A stretch of DNA of 57,106 nt from Sphingobacteriales bacterium. Its GTDB lineage: Bacteria; Bacteroidota; Bacteroidia; Chitinophagales; Chitinophagaceae. Below are positions 19,033 through 29,099 of this stretch, in pieces. Each line of letters opens with the position of its first letter. The first letter of the stretch is position 1. A program made the position numbers and the translations under genes. Where the stretch lies: positions 1 through 57,106 of the forward strand of contig JACPOD010000094.1 of the NCBI GenBank assembly GCA_016185185.1, given 5' to 3'. A model generated the notes under the pieces. That model ran no database searches and was not told the DNA's origin. It was given only the letters and a program-made list of their open reading frames with translations.

Positions 19033-20610
19033 TTATTTATACTGTGCCATTAATCCCCTCGCCATCTCAACCATCTTCTTTACACCGTCATCGGGCAAAT
19101 TACCTTTTTTGAACTCAGCTAATAATTCAGGCATTTTGGTTTCCATTTCCATTAAGAAATGTTCTTCAAATTCTTTTACCTTTTTTACAGGCACCTGGCT
19201 TAATAAGCCCTGTGTACCGAGATATATAATTGCCACTTGTTTTTCTACAGAGAAGGGCTGGTATTGGTGCTGTTTTAAAATTTCCACGTTACGGGCACCT
19301 TTATCCAATACAGATTTAGTAGCGGCATCAAGATCGCCACCAAACTTGGAAAACGCTTCCATCTCACGATAAAGCGCCTGGTCCAGTTTCAACGTACCAG
19401 CTACTTTCTTCATTGATTTGATCTGCGCATTACCACCCACACGGCTTACTGAAATACCTACGTTGATCGCCGGGCGAATACCAGCATTGAACAAGTTACC
19501 TTCCAGGAATATCTGTCCGTCGGTAATAGAAATTACATTCGTTGGAATATAGGCAGACACGTCTCCTGCCTGTGTTTCAATAACCGGCAAAGCAGTTAAT
19601 GAGCCACCACCTTTTACCAAATGTTTGATACTGTCAGGCACATCGTTCATATTTTTAGCCACCGCATCATCACTAATAACTTTGGCAGCTCTTTCAAGTA
19701 AACGACTGTGTAAATAGAATACATCACCGGGATAAGCTTCACGACCGGGAGGACGGCGTAACAATAATGACACCTCACGGTAAGCTACCGCCTGTTTGCT
19801 CAAATCATCATAAACGATCAATGCTGGCCTTCCGGTATCACGGAAGTATTCACCAATGGCTGCACCGGCATAAGGGGCAAAGAACTGTTGTGGAGCAGGA
19901 TCGCTGGCAGATGCCGCAACAATTACAGAATACTCCATTGCACCATTATCCTCTAATGTTTTCATGATACCCGCAATAGTAGAAGCTTTCTGACCAATAG
20001 CCACATATATACAATAAACAGGTTTACCTGCTTTGTAAAATTCTTTTTGATTGATGATGGTATCTACAGCAATGGCTGTTTTCCCCGTTTGACGATCACC
20101 GATGATCAATTCCCTTTGTCCACGACCAATAGGAATCATTGCATCGATGGCTTTGATACCAGTTTGCAACGGTTCTTTTACGGGTTCACGGTAGATAACA
20201 CCAGGAGCTTTACGTTCCAGCGGCATTTCATATAATTCACCACTGATTGGACCTTTACCATCAATTGGCTCACCCAATGTATTAATAACACGGCCAACTA
20301 ACCCTTCACCAGCTTTGATGGAAGCGATGCGACCGGTACGGCGTACAGTGGCTCCTTCTTTAATGCCTGCACTATCACCCATTAATACCACCCCCACATT
20401 ATCTTCTTCAAGGTTTAATGCTACGGCCCTTACCCCTGTTTCAAATTCTACCAGTTCCCCGGCTCTAACATTATTTAATCCATAAACACGGGCAATACCA
20501 TCACCCACCTGCAATACTGTACCCACTTCCTCCAAATCAGCTCCCACATTAAAGTTGCTTAACTGCTGGCGGAGTATCGCAGATATTTCATCTGGTTTAA
20601 TCTCTGGCAT
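19033..20610 (-). CDS. atpA: F1Fo ATP synthase subunit alpha
   Basis: A 525-residue alpha subunit of the F1 hexamer, carrying non-catalytic nucleotide sites and the arginine that completes the catalytic site on beta. The P-loop GDRQTGKT is at residues 171-178. The alpha signature [13 protein letters not shown] is near residue 375, and the arginine in it is the conserved arginine finger. Length and motifs are standard. It is the last gene of the operon, 43 bp after atpH and followed by a terminator. atpG, which normally comes next, is not here, and atpD/atpC are also absent from the window. Confidence 0.98.
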   Translation of the reverse strand: MPEIKPDEISAILRQQLSNFNVGADLEEVGTVLQVGDGIARVYGLNNVRAGELVEFETGVRAVALNLEEDNVGVVLMGDSAGIKEGATVRRTGRIASIKAGEGLVGRVINTLGEPIDGKGPISGELYEMPLERKAPGVIYREPVKEPLQTGIKAIDAMIPIGRGQRELIIGDRQTGKTAIAVDTIINQKEFYKAGKPVYCIYVAIGQKASTIAGIMKTLEDNGAMEYSVIVAASASDPAPQQFFAPYAGAAIGEYFRDTGRPALIVYDDLSKQAVAYREVSLLLRRPPGREAYPGDVFYLHSRLLERAAKVISDDAVAKNMNDVPDSIKHLVKGGGSLTALPVIETQAGDVSAYIPTNVISITDGQIFLEGNLFNAGIRPAINVGISVSRVGGNAQIKSMKKVAGTLKLDQALYREMEAFSKFGGDLDAATKSVLDKGARNVEILKQHQYQPFSVEKQVAIIYLGTQGLLSQVPVKKVKEFEEHFLMEMETKMPELLAEFKKGNLPDDGVKKMVEMARGLMAQYK

Positions 20611-20653
20611 GACTTATAATTTTTATTGTTTTACTTTTTAATTTTTTAACTGA

Positions 20654-21217
20654 TTAACGAATGTTACGAACATAAACGTTACTGAGGAATTGTTTACGGA
20701 TATCATTCAGGTCCCTCAATATACTGGCATCTACCAGGTTATTATGGAACTCTAATGTATATCCGCCAATTAACTCATTCTTTACTGCCGTTTCCAGTTC
20801 AATGGTTTGTAAAGCTGTTTCCGCTTTTATTTTGGAAACAATTTCCTGTTTTAATGCATCGCTCACTTCAACGGCTGTAGTAATTTTTACTTTATGTATG
20901 CCTTTAATTTCATTGTACTGATCAATAAAAGCATGTACAATTTCCGGCAATACACTTTCTCTTCCTTTTTGCACCAGTAAGCGATTAAATCCTTCTGTCA
21001 TTTTACTGATCTTCCCGGTTGTAACGGCTTCAACGATCTGGCGTTTCTTATCTGATTGTATGATGGGGCTTTTCAATAATGCTGTAAACTCTTTGCTTTG
21101 CCTGCAAACCGCTTTCAGATATTGCATATCCTTATAAACCGCTTCCAGTTGATTTTGCTCAACGGCCAGATCAACCAAACTCTTGGCATATCTTCCTGCT
21201 AAACGTGGTTGTTGCAT
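20654..21217 (-). CDS. atpH: F1Fo ATP synthase subunit delta (OSCP)
   Basis: A 187-residue peripheral-stalk protein that links the F1 head to subunit b. It starts with the conserved RLAGRYAKSLVDLAVEQNQ region (RYAKSL is the family hallmark) and ends with the LVDASILRDLNDIRKQ section, in which the GGYTLEFHNNLVDASI block is typical of delta/OSCP. It lies between atpF and atpA, as in nearly all bacterial atp operons. Confidence 0.95.
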   Translation of the reverse strand: MQQPRLAGRYAKSLVDLAVEQNQLEAVYKDMQYLKAVCRQSKEFTALLKSPIIQSDKKRQIVEAVTTGKISKMTEGFNRLLVQKGRESVLPEIVHAFIDQYNEIKGIHKVKITTAVEVSDALKQEIVSKIKAETALQTIELETAVKNELIGGYTLEFHNNLVDASILRDLNDIRKQFLSNVYVRNIR

Positions 21218-21286
21218 AATTCCAATTTTGAAATGTGCTTATTTGAAAATCTGAGATTGATATCTTTAAATTTTCAAATTATCCAA

Positions 21287-21781
21287 TCAATTTAATTTAA
21301 CCTCGCTGGTTAATTCTTTAATATATTTTTCCTGGTCTGCCTTGTCACTTAATTCACGTCTTAAAACTTTTTCAGAAACCTGGATTACCAGGATACCAAT
21401 CTGGTTTTTTACATCTGTAATGGCAGCCATTTTCTGGTTTTCAATTGACGCCATTGCATCCGCCACAATCTTTGATGCTTCTGCTTTTGCCTGTTCTTTG
21501 GCATCATTCACAATCTTGTCTTTGGTTTCTTTTGCTTCTCTCAGCATTTGTGCCCTTTCTTCACGTGCCTGTGCCATCAACGCTTCATTTTCGTTTTTCA
21601 ATTGTGCCATTTCTGCTTTTACTTTTTCAGCAGTGGCTAATGAATCGGCAATGCCTTGTTCCCTGTCCTTTAGTCCTTTTAAGATCGCAGGCCATGCTTT
21701 TGATTTTAAAATAAAGAACACTACCAGGAAAGCAAGCAATGTCCAAACCAATAAACCTAATGCGGGACTCAGTAATTCCAT
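21287..21781 (-). CDS. atpF: F1Fo ATP synthase subunit b
   Basis: A 164-residue subunit with one N-terminal transmembrane helix (about residues 7-27, LLVWTLLAFLVVFFIL) followed by a long charged Ala/Glu/Lys-rich coiled coil. It forms the dimeric peripheral stalk that holds the a-subunit to F1. Length is normal. The gap to atpE is 82 bp and to atpH 69 bp. Confidence 0.96.
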   Translation of the reverse strand: MELLSPALGLLVWTLLAFLVVFFILKSKAWPAILKGLKDREQGIADSLATAEKVKAEMAQLKNENEALMAQAREERAQMLREAKETKDKIVNDAKEQAKAEASKIVADAMASIENQKMAAITDVKNQIGILVIQVSEKVLRRELSDKADQEKYIKELTSEVKLN

Positions 21782-21863
21782 AAAACTATATTTATAAAAA
21801 ATAAATCAATTAAAATACTGCATCCTCCGTCCTGTACTTTGGATGCAGTAAAGTTGTTGGCGG

Positions 21864-23248
<1,385 letters not shown>

Positions 23249-23268
23249 ACCTGTTTTGAAATTTGCGG

Positions 23269-23276
23269 CAAAGATA
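23269..23276 (-). promoter_or_regulatory. Probable -7 box (TATCTTTG) of the atp operon
   Basis: The minus-strand octamer fits TAnnTTTG exactly and ends 20 bp before the atpB start codon. No exact TTG is present at the -33 position; a T-run is found there instead. Confidence 0.5.
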
Positions 23277-23338
23277 AGGAGGGAGGGGGTAAAAAACTGA
23301 AAAGGAATGGCAAAAACTAAAAATTTCAGAAACAGTTT

Positions 23339-23848
23339 TCAATCCTTATGCCCTTTCTTAGTTTTTTCAGTTTCTTCCCCGGTAATCTTTAAAATTTTCC
23401 TGAGATAAATAACATCAAGTTGGTCTTTAGGTCTGTTAACTGCTTCTTTATTTGCAATTAAATCATTGATGTGAAGGAAGCTTACTTGTACATTTAAAAT
23501 TTCTGCAACGGTTGCTTTTTCTAAACATTCAGCAAAACTGTATTGCTCAAGACCTTTCATTTCTGTCATAATATCAAGCCGCAATCCGCTGTTAAGATAA
23601 AAATCTGTCCAGCCAGGTAAAAACTTTATCCGTTCGATAGGTTCTAAATCACCCAATCCATATTCTTTTAAACCCTTACGAAGGTTTCTTCTGTTGTCAA
23701 TAGTATCTTCAATCCACATATCTATATCCTCAGTGCTTCGCTGATAACCATTCAGGTTGGTTGCTACTCCACCTACCATTATATAACGGACATTATTATT
23801 ATTGAGGGATTTCCATAATTTCAGTAATTCCTCATCAAAAACATCCAT
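23339..23848 (-). CDS. Nucleotidyltransferase-fold protein (DUF6036/AbiEii-like)
   Basis: A 169-residue protein with the minimal nucleotidyltransferase core: a Gly-rich turn (MVGGVATNLNGYQRS), then TEDIDMW, whose acidic pair would bind metal, and a third acidic position in RLDIMTE. Such proteins transfer nucleotides to a target, or act as the toxin-like half of two-gene modules. It follows a 68-residue gene by 9 bp, so the two form a pair. Its real substrate is unknown; the resemblance to AbiEii-type systems is structural and not proof of toxicity. Confidence 0.75.
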   Translation of the reverse strand: MDVFDEELLKLWKSLNNNNVRYIMVGGVATNLNGYQRSTEDIDMWIEDTIDNRRNLRKGLKEYGLGDLEPIERIKFLPGWTDFYLNSGLRLDIMTEMKGLEQYSFAECLEKATVAEILNVQVSFLHINDLIANKEAVNRPKDQLDVIYLRKILKITGEETEKTKKGHKD

Positions 23849-23857
23849 AAATAATTA

Positions 23858-24064
23858 TTAAGAATTCAGAGAGGGGGTTTTTATGATTTTAGCATTTTTA
23901 AGCATTGAACCAATCTTCATTAAACGGGTCATCATTAAAAATCTTTCTTCAAAAGATCGTTTTATACCCTCCAGAAGTAAATCTGTCTCTGCTTTCTCAT
24001 AACCCGCATCGGGTTCCTGCATTATATTTTTTTCATCCTCAGTATGGTTTTCCTGTTTTTTCAT
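23858..24064 (-). CDS. Small partner protein of the nucleotidyltransferase
   Basis: A 68-residue charged protein with no known domain. The ATG at 24064 (MKKQENH) is preferred over an upstream TTG at 24073. The N-terminal half is acidic. The C-terminal half (RSFEERFLMMTRLMKIGSM) looks like an amphipathic helix that could contact its partner. It lies 9 bp before the nucleotidyltransferase gene, an arrangement typical of antitoxin-toxin or chaperone-enzyme pairs. Function not established. Confidence 0.6.
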   Translation of the reverse strand: MKKQENHTEDEKNIMQEPDAGYEKAETDLLLEGIKRSFEERFLMMTRLMKIGSMLKNAKIIKTPSLNS

Positions 24065-24107
24065 TACCTGCAATTTACTAATTTTTTTAGATGAAATAAA
24101 GTAATTA

Positions 24108-25895
24108 TCAGGCTACTTTTTGCTGCTTTTCAAACTGCATTTGGTGTAATTTATAGTAATATCCCTGTTGTAAAAGGAGTTCTTCATGGGTGCCCATTTC
24201 TCTGATTTCTCCCTTATCCAGCACTATTATTTTGCTGGCTTTACGAATAGTAGAAAGCCGGTGAGCAATTACAACAGATGTCCTACCCGCAATCAATGTG
24301 TCAATAGCTTTTTGAATGAGTTGCTCACTTTCAGTATCAATAGAGGAAGTTGCTTCATCTAAAATCAATATGGATGGATCGTATAATAAAGTACGGATGA
24401 AAGACAAAAGCTGGCGCTGACCCATTGATAAAGTAGCTCCTCTTTCCATTACATTATAATTATACTCGCCGGGCAATTGCATAATAAAATCATGCATCCC
24501 AATTAGCCTGGCAGCTTCCAGTACCTGTTCTTTACTGATTTCGGGATTTCGCAGGGTTACGTTGTCCATTATAGAACCGGAAAATAAAAAAACATCCTGT
24601 AACACCACCCCTATCTTACTCCGCAACGCATCTAACTGGTAATTTTCAATATTTATATCATCAATTTTTATAGCCCCTTTTTGAATATGATACAAACGAT
24701 TTAATAAACTGATGATGGATGTTTTACCACTACCCGTGTGGCCAACTAAAGCAACTGTTTCACCGGGGTTGATGGTGAAAGAAATATTCTTCAACACATA
24801 ATTTTCATCAGTATAAGCAAAACTTACCTTATCAAATTCTACTTTACCTTTAATATGACCAGTTGGTGCATATGCATCTTTACCGGATGGCTTAATAAAA
24901 TCATCGTTATCCAGTACTTTAAATACACGTTCGCTTGCCACCATCCCCATTTGCAATACGTTAAACTTATCTGCTATTACTCTTAAAGGCCTAAAAAGCA
25001 TATTTAATAATAACATGAAAGCAATTATCTGTCCTACCACTTCCTTACCCTGTGCTTCCGGTAAACCCAGGGCCTGGTGAGCACCATACCAAACCAATAA
25101 ACCCAATGATAAGGCGAGTATGATCTCAACAATAGGGAAGAAAATGGAGTAAGCAAAAATTGCTTTAATATTCGCATTGCGGTGCTCCTTATTGATTGTT
25201 TTAAATTTATCAAATTCTCTTTCTTCGGCTGCAAAGGCCTGTACAATCTGCATACCAGTGATGTGCTCCTGTACAAAAGCATTTAAACTGGCTACTGCAT
25301 TTCGTACCCGGTGAAAAGATTTGTTTACACTTTCTTTAAAATAATAGGTGGCCAGTAAAAGAATCGGAAATGGTATCAAACAAATAAGGGTGAGTTTCCA
25401 GTTAAGCCAGAACATTGAAAAAAGTATAGCAATAATAGAAAGCAGATCGGCTAAGATGGGAATTAATCCTTCTGCAAAAATATCATTGATTGTTTCTATA
25501 TCATTAATGGTTCGGGTGGTGAGGGTGCCAATAGGTGTTTTATCAAACTGTGATAAATTAAGACTTATAATTTTATTATACACCCTCACCCGCATGTCTT
25601 TCACAACAGTTTGTCCCAGCCATGCTGTAATAAAGGTGAAATAAAACCGGATAATAGTTTCGGCAATTATTAAAGCAATTTGCCAAAAGGTGATCTGCAG
25701 CAACAAGTCGATCCATCCTTTTTGAATATAAACATTCACTGTTTTTTGAATAAGGTATGGCCTGATGGGTGTAATAATCGCTAAAATGATCGCAAATGAA
25801 ATGGAAATGTAGAATTTGTTCTTATAGGGTTTGGCAAACTGAAAAACCCTTTTCAGCAAACTAAAGTCAAAAAAATTTTTCTTTCTTTTCTCCAA
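24108..25895 (-). CDS. ABC exporter, fused membrane and ATPase domains (MsbA/multidrug type)
   Basis: A 595-residue half-transporter. Six transmembrane segments fill residues ~20-310; the nucleotide-binding domain follows with Walker A GHTGSGKTS, signature LSMGQRQ, Walker B ILILDEATSSID and the H-loop AHRLST. It would work as a homodimer exporting lipids, drugs or peptides. The start is unusual: the only possible initiator is TTG at 25895, because an in-frame TAA lies two codons upstream and the next Met is far inside the membrane domain. It is transcribed toward the small-partner/nucleotidyltransferase pair, 43 bp away. Confidence 0.93.
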   Translation of the reverse strand: MEKRKKNFFDFSLLKRVFQFAKPYKNKFYISISFAIILAIITPIRPYLIQKTVNVYIQKGWIDLLLQITFWQIALIIAETIIRFYFTFITAWLGQTVVKDMRVRVYNKIISLNLSQFDKTPIGTLTTRTINDIETINDIFAEGLIPILADLLSIIAILFSMFWLNWKLTLICLIPFPILLLATYYFKESVNKSFHRVRNAVASLNAFVQEHITGMQIVQAFAAEEREFDKFKTINKEHRNANIKAIFAYSIFFPIVEIILALSLGLLVWYGAHQALGLPEAQGKEVVGQIIAFMLLLNMLFRPLRVIADKFNVLQMGMVASERVFKVLDNDDFIKPSGKDAYAPTGHIKGKVEFDKVSFAYTDENYVLKNISFTINPGETVALVGHTGSGKTSIISLLNRLYHIQKGAIKIDDINIENYQLDALRSKIGVVLQDVFLFSGSIMDNVTLRNPEISKEQVLEAARLIGMHDFIMQLPGEYNYNVMERGATLSMGQRQLLSFIRTLLYDPSILILDEATSSIDTESEQLIQKAIDTLIAGRTSVVIAHRLSTIRKASKIIVLDKGEIREMGTHEELLLQQGYYYKLHQMQFEKQQKVA

Positions 25896-25954
25896 TGCTT
25901 AAAAAATATGCTGCAAATGTAGTGCAGTGCATTTTAAATTACTCCCGTTCATCC

Positions 25955-28138
25955 TCAGTTACCCTCACCCATCGCTTTTTTGTAAGCTTTTAAGAAAATT
26001 GCACCAAGATTTTTATGAGGAGGTACATAGTTACTAAACCTTTCTTTGGATTCACCACCGGGAAATTGTGCAGCAAGCGACTTCCACATACTCAGCCATT
26101 CCACATTTTTTCCTGCCCGCATATTATCTGTAAGGGTTCTTAATATAACATCGTTAACGGCACCAGCCCCAATTTCTTTGGAAGATATTATATGAGCATC
26201 CTCACAATGCTTCAGTACGTCCGCCATGTTTTTAAACCCTCCGCAGGAACCCAGTACAATGATCTTTCCGGAAGATGGTAACTGATCGATGGTGTATTTA
26301 ACCCAGTAACTATGCCCCCGATGTACAATTACGGTAGGTTTTAAATTATTATACCTGAGATAATTGGCAAGATGCGCCTGTGCTGCCGAGTCCTTATACG
26401 TATCATTATCCAGCGGACGGTTTACATATATCCAGAGGGGTTTACTTTTTATTGATTTAATGGTAACCCACTCTTCATTACCCGTTATACTCCATTCCGT
26501 CTTATTGGAAAACAGGTTAAGATATTTGGGAAAGAAATTTTTCCCGTCATCATCACCGTAAAAAAATACCTGCATGATAATTCTTCCGGCACTATCTGAT
26601 AATGAACTGTTCGTTACTGAATACACGGGAGGAATACCGAGTTTATCCGATATATCCACTGTTGTATCTGAAGCAGATTTAAAAATGGTTTGAATGATAG
26701 AATATATAACAGAACCTCTCTGATTTTTTTCTTTCCTGGCCCGTTCCAAACTCTTTTGAATACGGTCAAGCATCAGGTACTTTATACTTTCATTCGTGAT
26801 ACCACCATACGAATCTGCCACGTCTGCGGCATCTTCCAGGGTATTATTTTTTTCCAGGTTGCTTACAAAAGCATTCATCAGCATCCGGCCACTGGCACTG
26901 TCCATAGAAGATAAAAAATTATCTAACTGATCATACGACGCAGCCATTTTTATAAATTTTTTAAAATGGTCGAGGCGAACAGACATCAGCAATGAATCAC
27001 CTCTCCGCACTGCCAACCGGTCCATCATACGTTTGTATGTATTGATAAACGTGGAAGTATAAATTATATCGTCACTTACCACAAGCGTATAATACAATTC
27101 CTGCGGATTAAGGGGTTCAATACACCTGAACCTTACAGCCTCTGGTTTTTCATGCAGCTCATTCATCACGTTTACAAACGTTTCTTTTGCTTTTTTCTCC
27201 AGCATATCCTCGAGATAACTGTAAAAAACAGGTTCTTCATTTTTAAGCATCCGTTCTGTATAACTCATTTTTGTTTTTACCAGCAGCTTATAATATTTTA
27301 CCTCATCCTCCAGAACGGCAGCCATATCTTCTATATTCAACCTGCCGTTAATAAGTTCATCAAAAAAGGGAAATAATCGTTGACCCGATTTAAGACTGGC
27401 CATTTTTACCAGCATCCTTACTTTAGGATCAGTGCTTTTGCGGATCATTGAGGCTTCCTGCGAACCGGGGGCCTGGGCATAACGCATGATGTCAAAAGGA
27501 ACTCTTAAACATGCCTGCTGAATCAGGCTATCTGCATCGGCATCATTACGGTAGGGCCATAAACCTGTAATAATGGTTTCAGGATGCGGAACAGTATTTT
27601 TTAAGTACAATAATTTCTTTGCGGCAGCATACCCTGTATTATCAAAAAATATATCCGACAAAATAACACCTGTTTCATAAGGCATTTGATCCACCAGGGG
27701 TGTTATACTTTGGCCTTTAATATTTGCCTCCATCAATTGCTGAAAATAACTAACCAGCTGTGGCGACATACTTGCAGGAAATTTTCCTGTCCGAAAACGA
27801 AGAGTGAAATCAAGCAATAATTTTTCGAGGTATGAAAGATAACGCACCTTATCATTATTACTTTTTAAAGTGGTATCCAGTTCTATCTCCCGTTGCAGGT
27901 TATCAATTTTGCGGGTAAATGCATCCGTGATCTGGAGGTTAAAATCTTCATTAGAAGAAATATTAACCATATTATCTCTTTTGCCGTCTAATTTATCAAT
28001 GGCTTTTTGCTGTTTGTCTACTTTATCATGAAAATATAACCGTCCAGGCGGTATCACTAAATTGCTGGTATCAAACCCGCCAGCATAAGTAAGGACTGAT
28101 AAAAAAAGAATAAAAAGAATTAGTAGTGTTTTCCTCAT
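25955..28138 (-). CDS. Exported protein with possible clan CD (separase/CHAT-like) peptidase domain
   Basis: A 727-residue protein starting at the ATG at 28138, which gives a signal peptide (MRKTLLILFILFLSVLTYAG); an in-frame TTG further upstream would spoil it. Most of the protein is helical and unrecognised. Near the C-terminus the pattern VIVHRGHSYW, a helix, then IIVLGSCGGF places His606/His609 and Cys632 at the ends of two beta strands, about 23-26 residues apart, as in separase/CHAT cysteine peptidases (clan CD). A later GAGAVNDVI stretch also fits. Peptidase activity is my inference. It is divergent from the response-regulator gene. Confidence 0.6.
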   Translation of the reverse strand: MRKTLLILFILFLSVLTYAGGFDTSNLVIPPGRLYFHDKVDKQQKAIDKLDGKRDNMVNISSNEDFNLQITDAFTRKIDNLQREIELDTTLKSNNDKVRYLSYLEKLLLDFTLRFRTGKFPASMSPQLVSYFQQLMEANIKGQSITPLVDQMPYETGVILSDIFFDNTGYAAAKKLLYLKNTVPHPETIITGLWPYRNDADADSLIQQACLRVPFDIMRYAQAPGSQEASMIRKSTDPKVRMLVKMASLKSGQRLFPFFDELINGRLNIEDMAAVLEDEVKYYKLLVKTKMSYTERMLKNEEPVFYSYLEDMLEKKAKETFVNVMNELHEKPEAVRFRCIEPLNPQELYYTLVVSDDIIYTSTFINTYKRMMDRLAVRRGDSLLMSVRLDHFKKFIKMAASYDQLDNFLSSMDSASGRMLMNAFVSNLEKNNTLEDAADVADSYGGITNESIKYLMLDRIQKSLERARKEKNQRGSVIYSIIQTIFKSASDTTVDISDKLGIPPVYSVTNSSLSDSAGRIIMQVFFYGDDDGKNFFPKYLNLFSNKTEWSITGNEEWVTIKSIKSKPLWIYVNRPLDNDTYKDSAAQAHLANYLRYNNLKPTVIVHRGHSYWVKYTIDQLPSSGKIIVLGSCGGFKNMADVLKHCEDAHIISSKEIGAGAVNDVILRTLTDNMRAGKNVEWLSMWKSLAAQFPGGESKERFSNYVPPHKNLGAIFLKAYKKAMGEGN

Positions 28139-28262
28139 AAAGTACTTTCTAAAATATTGGTTTAACACAAAAATACAACCAATCGCTGTAAACAGGCTAA
28201 ATATAGCCGGCAATTACAGGGTTATAGATTGATAACCCGATCAACTTCCACAAAAATCCGCT

Positions 28263-28328
28263 TAACAATTTGATAATACGCTAATCTTTGACCAATGTTA
28301 AGGCAACTTTAAATTTGTCTTAACATTG
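28263..28328 (+). promoter_or_regulatory. Promoter and operator region of the two-component system
   Basis: TTTG (28287-28290), 19 bp, then TAAATTTG (28310-28317) is a full match to the Bacteroidota promoter consensus. Upstream, TAACAAT (28263-28269) and TAATACG (28274-28280) are spaced 11 bp apart. A perfect 10-bp inverted repeat (28293-28302 and 28319-28328) brackets the -7 box, and its right arm contains TAACATT, 11 bp after TAAATTT. The arrangement suggests autoregulation by the response regulator. Confidence 0.65.
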
Positions 28329-28333
28329 CACAA

Positions 28334-29014
28334 ATGGAAAGTAAAACAAGAAAGATTTTAGTAGCGGATGATGAACCGGACATTTTGGAGATTTTAAATT
28401 ATAACCTCATTAACGAAGGTTACACAGTAATTACTGCAAAAAACGGTAACGAAGCCATTGATAAAGCAAAGCAATATCACCCCGACCTGATTATTCTTGA
28501 CATAATGATGCCTTATAAAAATGGCATTGAGGTTTGTAAACTATTAAGACAGTTACCCGAATTCCAGGAAACACTCATTATTTTTTTAACCGCCTTAAGT
28601 GATGAAGGCTCGCAGGTAAAAGGATTAGAAGAAGGAGCAGATGATTATGTAAATAAGCCCATTAGTCCTAAAGTACTTTTGAGCAGGGTAAATGCTTTGT
28701 TCCGCAGAACACACCGCAGTGGCGATGAGAAAATTATTAAGATTGGTGAAATGGTGATTGACAGGGAACGGTTTATTGTGACTTTTCATGGCAAAGAAAT
28801 CATACTTGCAAAAAAAGAATTTGAATTACTGGCATTACTGGCTTCCCGCCCGGGAAGGGTATTTCTTAGAAATGAAATATTGAGCCAGGTGTGGGGGCAG
28901 GAAGTAATTGTTGGCGACCGCACCATTGATGTACACATCCGTAAAATCCGCCAGAAATTAGAAAGCGATTGTATTACTACCGTTAAAGGAGTTGGATATA
29001 AATTTGAACTTTAA
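28334..29014 (+). CDS. OmpR/PhoB-family response regulator
   Basis: A 226-residue regulator with a receiver domain (residues ~5-125) and a C-terminal winged-helix DNA-binding domain. Receiver residues are intact: Asp12/Asp13, phosphoacceptor Asp56 (LIILDIMMP), Thr86 and Lys108. The output domain has the usual KEFELLALLASRPGRVF and RTIDVHIRKIR stretches of the OmpR/PhoB group. A histidine kinase follows 85 bp downstream. Several promoters of phosphate genes in this window show 11-bp phased repeats of the kind PhoB-like dimers bind, so a phosphate-limitation role is likely but inferred. Confidence 0.93.
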   Translation: MESKTRKILVADDEPDILEILNYNLINEGYTVITAKNGNEAIDKAKQYHPDLIILDIMMPYKNGIEVCKLLRQLPEFQETLIIFLTALSDEGSQVKGLEEGADDYVNKPISPKVLLSRVNALFRRTHRSGDEKIIKIGEMVIDRERFIVTFHGKEIILAKKEFELLALLASRPGRVFLRNEILSQVWGQEVIVGDRTIDVHIRKIRQKLESDCITTVKGVGYKFEL

Positions 29015-29015
29015 A

Positions 29016-29099
29016 CCCCAAACCCCTAAAGGGGCTTTTGATATTTCATTAAGTACATTTGCAAATAACTAATTATTCCCCCTTTAGGGGCAGGGGCTT
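29016..29099. repeat. Imperfect inverted repeat between regulator and kinase genes
   Basis: Two arms of about 20 bp (29016-29035 and 29080-29099), each with the core CCCCTAAAGGGG or its reverse, can pair with a ~45-nt loop. The left arm alone also makes a short hairpin followed by TTTT and may attenuate the transcript before the kinase gene. This CCCCTTTAGGGG-type repeat looks like an interspersed element. Confidence 0.65.

Noticed and set aside
21342-21797. 151-residue plus-strand open frame over atpF
   Set aside because: An Ala/Ser-rich shadow of the coiled-coil codons of subunit b.
28139-28213. 25 extra residues on the clan CD-like protein from TTG 28213
   Set aside because: The ATG at 28138 begins a clean signal peptide, and the upstream part would place a second hydrophobic stretch before it.
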